Assembly (NCBI GenBank): GCA_965661105.1 | Contig: CBFICR010000001.1 | Span: 1-64,000, forward strand | Length of the DNA: 64,000 bases | Source: Eutrophocola sp965661105 | Lineage (GTDB): Bacteria; Pseudomonadota; Gammaproteobacteria; Pseudomonadales; Pseudohongiellaceae | Reading direction: 5' to 3' | Translations under genes and position numbers: made by a program | Shown: positions 8,873-16,419 of the stretch, piece by piece | Numbering within the stretch: position 1 is the stretch's first letter | Layout: every line of letters begins with the position of its first letter | The notes under the pieces: model-generated | Told to the model about the DNA's origin: nothing | The model's input: the letters and a program-made list of their open reading frames with translations, nothing else | Database searches by the model: none

Positions 8873-9757
8873 ATGAAAAATACGCTGATGTCTGCGATAT
8901 ACGCTGCGGGGCTTGCTCTGACCAGTGTGCAGTGTCTTGCACAGATACCGAATCCTGATGCAGATCGTACCGCCATGAGGGAGCTGGGCAAACAGTTCGA
9001 TAGCGCTGAGGGCCTGTACAACTACTTTGTCGAGCAGGCCGGCCCAGATACCGGCATTACCTATGACACTATGCCTGACTGGTCAGGCGTTTATTCCTGG
9101 CAGTTCCCGCCTGCCGGCCTGGCCTATGACAGTTTTCAAGAAGCCGGCGAACTGGCTGACGTCAAACTCTACCCTGAGTACCAGCAGAAATACGAAGAAC
9201 GGGTTGCCCTGCGCGATGAAGGCATCGAATTTGACCCCCTGGGCAACTGCCAGCCCCCCGGCGCCCCCAGAGGTTTATCCGAACCCTTCCTCAGAGAATA
9301 TGCCATTCAGCCTCACCAGACCTGGCTAATGAATGAAGTGGCCAGTGAAACCCGACGCATCTATACCGATGGCCGTGCTCACCTCAATGAACTCGACCGC
9401 TTCCCCACCTATGATGGCGATTCCATCGGCTTCTGGACCAGCGATCATCAGCTCGTTGTTCACACCAACCAGCTGCAGTGGGGCATGTACCAGCGTGGCC
9501 AACCGGATTATTCGGATCAGATCGAACTGGTTGAGGTTTACAAAAAGGCCGATGACAAGACACTGGTGCTGCATGTCTGGGCCTATGACCCGGAAGTGTT
9601 GATGGAGCCCTGGTATACCCGCAAGGAATACATCCAGCTGACCAATACCGACAAGCAGATTCGCATGCATTACTGGTACTGTTTCGATGGGCAGAATAAT
9701 GCTGTCGAGGAACAGGAAGACGGTTCAACCAATTTTATTGATTTCGATTTTGACTGA
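8873..9757 (+). CDS. Exported protein of the GHWE/DTLVVDT family (divergent member)
   Basis: 294 residues. Starts at the ATG preceded by a GGGGGG run six bases away and begins with a Sec signal peptide ending near CLAQ. The middle has GNCQPPGAP and, around residue 180, DSIGFWTSDHQLVVHT. This aligns with GHSIGHWEADTLVVDT in the protein at 12232 and GYSVGHWEGDTLVVDT at 61470, so all three belong to one family of periplasmic proteins without known activity. Here the central Glu-Gly-Asp is changed, so any shared active site may be altered. It is first in a run with DUF6152 and the two dioxygenase subunits, all on the plus strand with short gaps, probably one operon. Confidence 0.72.
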   Translation: MKNTLMSAIYAAGLALTSVQCLAQIPNPDADRTAMRELGKQFDSAEGLYNYFVEQAGPDTGITYDTMPDWSGVYSWQFPPAGLAYDSFQEAGELADVKLYPEYQQKYEERVALRDEGIEFDPLGNCQPPGAPRGLSEPFLREYAIQPHQTWLMNEVASETRRIYTDGRAHLNELDRFPTYDGDSIGFWTSDHQLVVHTNQLQWGMYQRGQPDYSDQIELVEVYKKADDKTLVLHVWAYDPEVLMEPWYTRKEYIQLTNTDKQIRMHYWYCFDGQNNAVEEQEDGSTNFIDFDFD

Positions 9758-9784
9758 TAAAACATTATTGCCTTGAGGTGTGAC

Positions 9785-10171
9785 ATGAACAAACTGAGAA
9801 TTCTGACTGGCCTGATTCTGGCCATGACCCTGATGCCTTTGCAGGCTCATCATTCCACTGCCATGTTCGATGATCAGCGTGAAATCACCGTGACCGGTAC
9901 CATCAAGGAATTTCAATACACCAATCCCCACTCGTGGCTAATCATTGATGTCACCAATGACGACGGTAGCGTGACTACCTGGGGCTTTGAAGCCGAGGGC
10001 CCTACTACCCTGACCCGCTCGGGCATACGTAAATCAACGCTGCCGCCGGGCACAAAAATTACCATCACCGGTCACCCGATGAAAGATGGTCGCAGCGCTG
10101 CAGCCTGGGTCGTGGCAGAACTGGAAGATGGCACTGTGCTCAATCCCCGCGCCGGATTTGTTGCCAGATAA
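9785..10171 (+). CDS. DUF6152 family secreted protein (first copy)
   Basis: 128 residues. A Sec signal peptide ends near LQAHH, and the mature protein begins with the typical HHSTAMFD. Then follow VTGTIKEFQYTNPHSWL, a Trp-rich strand with TWGFEAEGP and a GTKITITGHP segment, the pattern of the DUF6152 beta-barrel family. The N-terminal His pair and NPH motif suggest metal binding, but no function is proven. GAGGTG precedes the ATG. It sits between the GHWE-family protein and the dioxygenase small subunit. A second DUF6152 protein lies at 11841. Confidence 0.85.
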   Translation: MNKLRILTGLILAMTLMPLQAHHSTAMFDDQREITVTGTIKEFQYTNPHSWLIIDVTNDDGSVTTWGFEAEGPTTLTRSGIRKSTLPPGTKITITGHPMKDGRSAAAWVVAELEDGTVLNPRAGFVAR

Positions 10172-10207
10172 AGAATAATTAGCATTGTATATAAGGGAAC
10201 ATAAATA

Positions 10208-10714
10208 ATGGCACATGCTTATAAAACACGTTTTGGCTCACTTGATGATTATGACAAAGGGCGAGTGGAGCCGGTCGACGATGATGTCAGGCACTACGCC
10301 TTTTCCAATTGTTTCGAGATCGCCAACAATTCCCGGCCCTATGAAAAGGTCGTATTCGGACAAAATCAGGAATACGTAATGGAAGTCGTACGCGCCGAGG
10401 GAGACTCACCCTGGTATAGCTGTGCTCATGATGAATTTGCCTTGTGCATGGATGGCGAGGTAGAGGTTCATTTCATTGATCTGGACGCGGCACAGCGAGT
10501 TCAGGACCAGGAAAAAGAAGGCGCGGTTCGGGTTGACGGTAATCCACGGGGGCCATTCATGGGCTGGGTAAAACTTGGACGCGGCCATCAGGCCATGTTA
10601 CCAGCCGGCGCGGCCTATCAGTTTCGCAGCCAGTCACCCGCAGTCATCATCATGCAGACCTGTAAGGGTGAGCTGTCCATCGAACGCTGGGCAGATATCT
10701 GCCAAAGCACCTGA
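10208..10714 (+). CDS. Hydroquinone 1,2-dioxygenase, small subunit (PnpC/HapC-like)
   Basis: 168 residues, a cytoplasmic cupin-fold protein without signal peptide. Its length and its position 12 bases before a 321-residue partner match the alpha/beta architecture of the two-subunit hydroquinone dioxygenases of the para-nitrophenol and 4-hydroxyacetophenone pathways. Cupin-like strands are visible (CAHDEFALCMDGEVEVHFI, then LPAGAAYQFRS). The subunit is thought to be non-catalytic and to pack against the large subunit. Assignment rests mainly on the strong match of the partner's metal site. A stand-alone cupin such as 3-hydroxyanthranilate dioxygenase-like is the alternative. Confidence 0.72.
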   Translation: MAHAYKTRFGSLDDYDKGRVEPVDDDVRHYAFSNCFEIANNSRPYEKVVFGQNQEYVMEVVRAEGDSPWYSCAHDEFALCMDGEVEVHFIDLDAAQRVQDQEKEGAVRVDGNPRGPFMGWVKLGRGHQAMLPAGAAYQFRSQSPAVIIMQTCKGELSIERWADICQST

Positions 10715-10726
10715 GGGGGAAAAACC

Positions 10727-11692
10727 ATGACTAATTCACACGGATATCAGGACTTCACTCTCGGTGGCTTCGGCTTTGCAAGGGATGAGTATTTCTGTCA
10801 TATCACCTGGCAGACACTGGATGGCAGACCCATGAGCCACACCATGGATGCAGGTAATTATCTGCGTGCCCTGATGCGCGATGTGGCCTGGGGGTTTTTC
10901 TATGGCTGGGTAAATTTCGATGATGTGATCGGCACCGTGAACCATTATTCCACCGTGGATTTATTTGCCGGATCCTTCAATGGCGCCATGAAAACTGCGG
11001 GTATAGACCGTCTTGAAAATTTTCCTACCGACGACATTCGCCAGGTATTTGAAGCCATGCTGGCTGACTGGACCAATGCCGACTTTGATCCCTTTGCTGC
11101 GCCTCAGGAAACCGGATCGCCCTATGGTCCAAAAAATGGCGACAATATGCCCGCCATCACCAGAGCCCGTGAACTGGCCAGGCGCTGTGTCGGGCTTGAA
11201 GGCGATTTAGCTCTGCGCACTGATGAAAGTGGCGCGCCGGTCAATCGGGCCTTTGCCGATGTTCCTCAGGACAAACCGGAAATTCATGCCGAGCCGGGCT
11301 ATGAAAACCAGGTACACGCCTTTAACCTGTTTGCCTTTCTGTCGCGTTCCCAGGTGACCTGGAACCCTTCTTTCACCTCAGTGGTAAAAAACAGTTTTAT
11401 GTGTCCCACTACCGAAGAGCATATCCTGCCCATCATTCATGGCAATGACCGGGTTGAGTGGTTTTTCCAGATGTGCGATGAAATTCACTGGGACTGCGCC
11501 CACAAGGATTCAGGCGAACCACTGGCCAGGGTCATCATGAAAGCCGGAGACATGGCCGCCATGCCAGCTTACTGTCGGCATCAGGGCTATAGCCCCAAAC
11601 GCTCCATGCTGCTGGTGTGGGAAAACGGCTCCCCAACTTTGGTAGACGACATCAAGAGCGGCGCCGCGCCCGAAGTACCTGTTGAATTCTGA
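10727..11692 (+). CDS. Hydroquinone 1,2-dioxygenase, large catalytic subunit (PnpD/HapD-like)
   Basis: 321 residues, cytoplasmic. H238 and E244 in IIHGNDRVEWFF and H285 in AYCRHQGYSP form a 2-His-1-carboxylate Fe(II) site. The spacing (6 then 41 residues) equals that which I recall for His258, Glu264 and His305 of the crystallised PnpCD enzyme. The reaction would be ring opening of hydroquinone to 4-hydroxymuconic semialdehyde. The start has GAGGGGG eight bases upstream. No reductase, maleylacetate reductase or semialdehyde dehydrogenase lies next to it, so the rest of the pathway must be elsewhere or the substrate is a different para-diol. Confidence 0.8.
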   Translation: MTNSHGYQDFTLGGFGFARDEYFCHITWQTLDGRPMSHTMDAGNYLRALMRDVAWGFFYGWVNFDDVIGTVNHYSTVDLFAGSFNGAMKTAGIDRLENFPTDDIRQVFEAMLADWTNADFDPFAAPQETGSPYGPKNGDNMPAITRARELARRCVGLEGDLALRTDESGAPVNRAFADVPQDKPEIHAEPGYENQVHAFNLFAFLSRSQVTWNPSFTSVVKNSFMCPTTEEHILPIIHGNDRVEWFFQMCDEIHWDCAHKDSGEPLARVIMKAGDMAAMPAYCRHQGYSPKRSMLLVWENGSPTLVDDIKSGAAPEVPVEF

Positions 11693-11699
11693 AAGAAAT

Positions 11700-11760
11700 A
11701 AAGGGGACGGAGGGATTTAAATTAAATCCCTCCGTCCCCTTTAATTGCTCCGTCCCCTTT
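11700..11760. repeat. REP-like palindrome, GGGGACGG variant (copy 2) with extra half-arm
   Basis: AAAGGGGACGGAGGGATTTAA is followed almost at once by its complement, then by a second copy of the right arm (CTCCGTCCCCTTT, 11748-11760). It directly follows the dioxygenase stop and probably ends that transcript. The duplicated half-arm points to slippage or imperfect insertion. Confidence 0.85.
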
Positions 11761-11840
11761 ATTGTTACAGGTCAAAGCCATGTTGATTAGATATACTTAT
11801 TATTAAAGAAATTACCCGGATCAGACTCAGGGGGAACGCA

Positions 11841-12239
11841 ATGCACATACCTAAATTTCTACTCAGGATTTCTCTGCTGGTTTGTCTATTGCCGGCAATG
11901 CCGGCAGGTGCTCATCATTCGGCTGCCGTTTTTTACAATACGGATGACGAGCCGATTTCCATCACCGGGACAGTCGCCAGATTTAATTTTCGAAATCCCC
12001 ATGCCATTGTGGAATTGCTGGTCACCAACGAGTCCGGAGAAACCGAACGCTGGACCTGCGAGACTTCAGCGCCGTCAGCACTGCGTCGTCGTGGCTGGAG
12101 CCAGGAAGTAATGCAGGAAGGGGACATTATGACCCTTGAAGGTATTCGGGCAAGGGATGGTTCTTTACTAATGCGAATCACCCGTGCAGTCAAAGCTGAC
12201 GGCACTGTAATTGGAGTATCCAGGAGTCTTGATGACTGA
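11841..12239 (+). CDS. DUF6152 family secreted protein (second copy)
   Basis: 132 residues. The signal peptide ends near PAGAHH, giving a mature HHSAAVFY start, the same landmark as the copy at 9785. VTGTVARFNFRNPHA corresponds to the TNPHS segment there, and RWTCETSAPSALRRRGW to the Trp/Glu strand. Periplasmic and of unknown function. Its last codons overlap the start of the next gene (ATGACTGA), so the two are translationally coupled. Confidence 0.85.
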   Translation: MHIPKFLLRISLLVCLLPAMPAGAHHSAAVFYNTDDEPISITGTVARFNFRNPHAIVELLVTNESGETERWTCETSAPSALRRRGWSQEVMQEGDIMTLEGIRARDGSLLMRITRAVKADGTVIGVSRSLDD

Positions 12240-13008
12240 TCTGCACAAATTCATATGTCTGTTGCTGTGTCTGGCAACAATGGGTACCACTACCACGCTT
12301 GAGGCACAACCTGATCTGAGTGGCTACTGGATGATTTCCTTTGGTCCGATCCCCCCCCAACGGGAAGCAACACCAGAAGAACAAGCCATGATAAATGCCC
12401 TGCCAGCAGGCACACTCCTGTTAGCGGACTCCGGGCTGAGAGAGTTTCCTGAAGGGGATTACGGCGGCCTGAATATCACAGAGTCTGCGCGGCAAAAAGC
12501 CGCCCGTTACGACCCGACAGTCCAGGTCGAGCTTGGCAGTACCTGCCAGCCTCCCAGTATCATCTATTCCATGCAGGGGCCATTCCCGATAGAGATTTAT
12601 CAGGGACGGGATTTGATTGTAATAAAAATGGAATATTTTGATGTAGTGAGAATTATTCACATGAACATGGATGGGCATCCAGACAATTTACCGCCTACAG
12701 TCAGTGGTCATTCCATTGGTCATTGGGAAGCAGATACTCTGGTTGTCGATACCATTAACATCAAGGAAAGCACTTTCCTGAATAATGGTCTGGATCACAC
12801 ACAGGACATGCATCTGGTGGAACATTTTAGGCTGAGCGAAGATGGCGAGAAACTTTTCATCATGCAGGAATACGAAGACCCGGCCGTCTTTGCCGGCCGC
12901 TCGGCCCGACTGATCCCCCTGGACAAGGGTGGCGAGGACGATGTGGTCTGGCCCTATGACTGCGATCCAAGTTATGGCGCTGCTATCGAGACACGGGAAC
13001 AGAACTGA
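12232..13008 (+). CDS. Exported protein of the GHWE/DTLVVDT family
   Basis: 258 residues with a Sec signal peptide (cleavage near LEAQP) and a mature start PDLSGYW that is common in this family. GSTCQPPSI and then GHSIGHWEADTLVVDT near residue 170 are the family core. Function unknown; periplasmic. The ATG at 12232 lies inside the end of the DUF6152 gene with AGGAG upstream, so coupling is likely. A run of eight C at 12351-12358 lies in the coding region (PIPP) and could cause frame slippage. A terminator follows at 13044. Confidence 0.8.
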   Translation: MTDLHKFICLLLCLATMGTTTTLEAQPDLSGYWMISFGPIPPQREATPEEQAMINALPAGTLLLADSGLREFPEGDYGGLNITESARQKAARYDPTVQVELGSTCQPPSIIYSMQGPFPIEIYQGRDLIVIKMEYFDVVRIIHMNMDGHPDNLPPTVSGHSIGHWEADTLVVDTINIKESTFLNNGLDHTQDMHLVEHFRLSEDGEKLFIMQEYEDPAVFAGRSARLIPLDKGGEDDVVWPYDCDPSYGAAIETREQN

Positions 13009-13043
13009 CAAGCGCATAGCGCAATGTATTTTATTGAGCCCAC

Positions 13044-13084
13044 AAAAAAACCGGCTTCAAACTTTAGTCTGAAACCGGTTTAAT
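13044..13084. terminator. Bidirectional terminator
   Basis: AAACCGGCTTCA pairs with TGAAACCGGTTT (one mismatch) across a 10-base loop. The flanking run of seven A serves as the T tract for the minus-strand gene ending at 13104. Confidence 0.75.
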
Positions 13085-13103
13085 TTATATCGCAGTTTTA
13101 AAA

Positions 13104-13775
13104 TCAGTCAGTAGCGAAACAGTACAGTAATCCTGCACCACCCACCTGAACCAGCGCCTGCTGGGTGCAGCCTGGCGTCCCATGGGACGAGTTCCAGGAA
13201 GAGCCCGGATCACTGAAAGAATAACGATCTGCATGACCTACCCAGGCACTGCCCTCATCATTACTTGTCCAGTTGTTACAGGTTCGATCCTGATCACCCG
13301 GCATGGCTGTACCATCCATCTGTGAACCCGTGAGCACATCGTGCTCGGTAAAGTCAGGGTTGCCATCAATGCGTGAAGCAAACTGGTGACCGTTTTCATC
13401 ACGGGTATGCATCCAGTTGAAATTGGAATTGTCATAATGGAGATTTTCAACACTGGTTGCCATCACGACACCCTTGGCATTAGCCCAGGGCCCTTCACCA
13501 ATACGATCCCTTGCATCAACACCATTGGGCCCCTGGGTGCTCAGGTAAGCGCGCCAGGTATGATGACCAGCGCCTGCTTCGGTGGCCAGCGCCTGACAAT
13601 GGGCATCGGCGCCGGCAAGCCCGCCCAGATTACCGCCATCACCCATAGTCCTGCTGGTGATAAAAAATGTCATTTCAGGACGTTCGGCAGCAGCATCTGG
13701 CTGCGCTGCCGAGACCATGCCAGGAAGCGTCATTACTCCCAATAAACAAACAGCATTTACAATATTATTTTTCAT
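13104..13775 (-). CDS. Secreted lectin-like (collagenase NC10/endostatin-type fold) protein
   Basis: 223 residues. Signal peptide (MKNNIVNAVCLLGVMTLPGMVSAA), then FFITSRTMGDGGNLGGLAGADAHCQ, HTWRAYLSTQGPNGVDARDRIGEGPW and three further Cys, ending with LLYCFATD. This pattern is common in secreted bacterial proteins annotated as lectin-like or as C-type-lectin/endostatin fold. A ligand is not known. The four to five Cys probably form disulfides, as expected in the periplasm or outside. It stands apart from the flanking genes, with its own terminator. Confidence 0.7.
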   Translation of the reverse strand: MKNNIVNAVCLLGVMTLPGMVSAAQPDAAAERPEMTFFITSRTMGDGGNLGGLAGADAHCQALATEAGAGHHTWRAYLSTQGPNGVDARDRIGEGPWANAKGVVMATSVENLHYDNSNFNWMHTRDENGHQFASRIDGNPDFTEHDVLTGSQMDGTAMPGDQDRTCNNWTSNDEGSAWVGHADRYSFSDPGSSWNSSHGTPGCTQQALVQVGGAGLLYCFATD

Positions 13776-13837
13776 TAACTCTTGCTCCTTTTTTTATAGT
13801 TTTATCGGTTTACAGTTTTACAGTTAAACAACTCCAG

Positions 13838-14752
13838 TCAGGACTGGACCAATTCTATAGTGATGCCATCAAGATCTACAAAGCGAAATATGCCAGCCTC
13901 TTCAGTAGCCAGAATCTGTGCTCCCAACGCTGTCAAACGTTCAGTCAACTCCTGTGAATCAAACGCAGCGACCTTGATACCAAAGTGCGCTATCCCGGGA
14001 TTTTCTCCATAGACATAATCGACCTGCTCCAGAATGATCCGGGTATCTGACGCCGGAAAATCAAAGGTCACCAGGCCATTGAGCTCTCGACGCGCATCAG
14101 CACCGTAGAGGATCGTGTAATACTCAGACGCACGTTCCATATCGGATACATACAAATGCACATGATCCACACCATAGGGTGTAATAAGACCCTGGCGTGA
14201 TGGCACCAGGTCAGAAGGAAGCGCAGCCCTGACCAGAGTATCAGGTGAAGGCAGGAACTGGATTTCAATCCCATCGGGATCACTGAAGATGCCGCCAAAG
14301 CCGGTACTGCCCGGAAACGTGCCGAAGCCATGTGCTTCAATTTCCTCGCCCATGGCAGAGAAAATAGCACTACTGTCGCGACGCCAGTCAACTACGGTAG
14401 TACAGAAATGACCAATATAGGTACCCCGACCACGTGATTCGCCAATGGCGACATAACCCACTTCACGGCTTTCATCCAGCTCTCCAAGTAGAATGAAATA
14501 GCGCACTCCTTCACCCAGTGGTTGAACATGCAAAGTGGTATTGAATAACTGCATGTAAAAAGTCGCCGATGCTGCTACGTCCGGGACGATAATATCGAGA
14601 TGGTCCAGGCCAGGGGTATTTAAAGGCAAGACACTTGTCGGTTGGGCCTGTGTGACGGCCGGCAGGACAGCCACTGTGCCCATGGCACCCAGCAAACGAC
14701 GGCGCGATATTTGCCAGGCAAAGTTCTGCTCAATGTACTTTGGGTTTTTCAT
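13838..14752 (-). CDS. Tat-exported double-VOC (glyoxalase/bleomycin resistance/dioxygenase fold) protein
   Basis: 304 residues. The N-terminus has a twin-arginine motif (SRRRLLGA) followed by a hydrophobic stretch and an AQP cleavage region. Two VOC modules follow: one starts at LDHLDIIVPDV with FSDPDGIEIQFL near residue 160, the second at VDHVHLYVSD with FVDLDGITIELV at the C-terminus. The metal-ligand His and Glu positions of each module are present. VOC proteins cleave or isomerise aromatics and aldehydes and are usually cytoplasmic, so Tat export of a pre-folded metalloenzyme is notable. The ATG at 14752 was chosen because AAGGACAG lies upstream and the Tat motif is near. It is downstream of the ankyrin gene, with 34 bases between. 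Confidence 0.85.
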   Translation of the reverse strand: MKNPKYIEQNFAWQISRRRLLGAMGTVAVLPAVTQAQPTSVLPLNTPGLDHLDIIVPDVAASATFYMQLFNTTLHVQPLGEGVRYFILLGELDESREVGYVAIGESRGRGTYIGHFCTTVVDWRRDSSAIFSAMGEEIEAHGFGTFPGSTGFGGIFSDPDGIEIQFLPSPDTLVRAALPSDLVPSRQGLITPYGVDHVHLYVSDMERASEYYTILYGADARRELNGLVTFDFPASDTRIILEQVDYVYGENPGIAHFGIKVAAFDSQELTERLTALGAQILATEEAGIFRFVDLDGITIELVQS

Positions 14753-14786
14753 TAAAACTGTCCTTTGAGTTTCACTATAATGATTA

Positions 14787-16400
14787 CTATTCGGTGCCTT
14801 GGGCAAGCTGTCTCTGCTCAAGCAACTCCTCAATCAAGGCCGCCGTTTCCGGCTTGTCCACCGGTGGATGGGTGGCAAGAAAGACACCATGAGCCCAGGT
14901 CACCGGTGTTCGACCTTCCTTATCTTCGATATCCAGCTCTGCGCCATTGGCAGCCAGGTAACGGATAATGTCATTGGAACCGCGATTGGCGGCACCATGC
15001 ACAGCGGACAATCCCATGGAGTTACGTGCATTCACATCGTTACCAAGACTATGGGCATATTTCACCGCTTCCAGCAAGGCATCACTGCCTTCGTCCCAGG
15101 TCTGGTTGACCACCCAGTTGATGCCGGCTGCTGCCATCAGGGGCGTGGTACCGGCAAAAGTCCCGAGATTGGGATCAGCGCCATTGTCCACCAGCAATTT
15201 CATCACAGTCACATCCCCTGATAATGCCGCTCGCAGGAAAGCTGTCTGGCCGGTAAAGTCCACCCAGGACAGATCACCAATACGGGTAATAAAACGTTGC
15301 GTGGGCGAGCTTTCCCTGGTGCGGGCATTAACATCTGCACCGGCCTCAATAAGTTCCCTGATCAGCTCAAGCGCCGCTGCACGATCAACCTTGTTATCCC
15401 GGGTAGCACCGGTGACATTCAGGTTACGCAACATGACGGCAGACCACAGGGGCGTTTCACCATACCAGTCACTGGCGTTGACATTCGCTCCCTGGCTGAT
15501 CAGGTAGCGTGCCGTGGCAATATGTCCGGTGGGCGGACCACCGCGACTCACAACACTGCCGTTGACGATGGCATTGATAAGAGGCGTCACCCCATTGGCG
15601 TCGGCCTGCTCAATGTCAGCACCGGCTTCCACCAGCTGGCGTGTTAATGTCAGGTCGCCCTGGCGCGTCGCATACAGTAATGCAGTTTTGGCGCCACCTA
15701 TCGGAGCGCGTTCACCGCGTTCCGGAATGCCGCCACGATTGATTCCCACCCCTTTTGAACCGGCATTTTCACTGGGCAGGCGCATACGGGGAACCTCCCC
15801 CGCCAGCGTCTGAGCATTCAAATCCACCTGAGTGTCGAGCAACAGTGACACCACTCCAGGCGCATCTGCGCGAACCGCCACCATCAGAGGGGTCTGGTTA
15901 AAATTGGGTTCTCGCTGCTGAGGATCAGCGCCATTTTCCAGTATCAGCTGCACGATTTCGACGGAACCACTGCGTGCAGCCAGGAACAATGAGTTTTCAC
16001 CAGCACGATCGGGAAGATTGGGGTCAGCACCAGCTGCAAGGAGCAGACTTACCATATCCGCATCGCCGTTTTCGATAGCCAGATGTAAAGGTTGCAGGTC
16101 GTAGGCATTGGCCAGGTTGGGATCGGCTCCTGCCTCAAGCAACATCTCTGCAGTCTCCAGATCTTCAACACGAACCACCCAATGCAATGCCGGTGTTTCA
16201 AACGGTCCCAGTGCGTTGACATCCGCACCCTGCTCTCGCAGCAATGCCCTGACAGTTGTCATATCCCTGTCCATGGCCGCTTCAGCGAGGCGGGTATCAG
16301 CAACGGTACTCCCCAAAAAACCCGAACTGATCTCTGCAGCCTGCAGGGGCATGCAGAGTAAAGTAAACATCACCATCAATCCTGTACCGATATTTTTCAT
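14787..16400 (-). CDS. Secreted ankyrin-repeat protein (cassette A)
   Basis: 537 residues with a Sec signal (MKNIGTGLMVMFTLLCMPLQAAE) and about ten or more ankyrin repeats (for example TPLMVAVRADAPGVV, GENSLFLAARSGSVEIV, GADPNLPDR). An Arg/Gly-rich insert with GINRGGIPERGERAP interrupts the array near residue 235. The C-terminus (HGAANRGSNDII, then GVFLATHPPVDKPET) is nearly the same as in the protein at 43961. The start at 16400 is preferred over 16427 (which overlaps the DUF1552 stop) because it gives a proper signal peptide. It probably binds partner proteins in the periplasm; it lies in an operon with DUF1592 and DUF1552 genes. Confidence 0.9.
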   Translation of the reverse strand: MKNIGTGLMVMFTLLCMPLQAAEISSGFLGSTVADTRLAEAAMDRDMTTVRALLREQGADVNALGPFETPALHWVVRVEDLETAEMLLEAGADPNLANAYDLQPLHLAIENGDADMVSLLLAAGADPNLPDRAGENSLFLAARSGSVEIVQLILENGADPQQREPNFNQTPLMVAVRADAPGVVSLLLDTQVDLNAQTLAGEVPRMRLPSENAGSKGVGINRGGIPERGERAPIGGAKTALLYATRQGDLTLTRQLVEAGADIEQADANGVTPLINAIVNGSVVSRGGPPTGHIATARYLISQGANVNASDWYGETPLWSAVMLRNLNVTGATRDNKVDRAAALELIRELIEAGADVNARTRESSPTQRFITRIGDLSWVDFTGQTAFLRAALSGDVTVMKLLVDNGADPNLGTFAGTTPLMAAAGINWVVNQTWDEGSDALLEAVKYAHSLGNDVNARNSMGLSAVHGAANRGSNDIIRYLAANGAELDIEDKEGRTPVTWAHGVFLATHPPVDKPETAALIEELLEQRQLAQGTE

Positions 16401-16419
16401 GGTTTTTCCCAGGTCAGAA

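Noticed and set aside
9326..9728. Overlapping antisense open frames under the gene at 8873
   Set aside because: The plus-strand gene has a signal peptide and family core; the antisense frames show none.
15297..15813. Several antisense frames inside the ankyrin gene
   Set aside because: Shadows of repetitive ankyrin codons without any recognisable protein feature.
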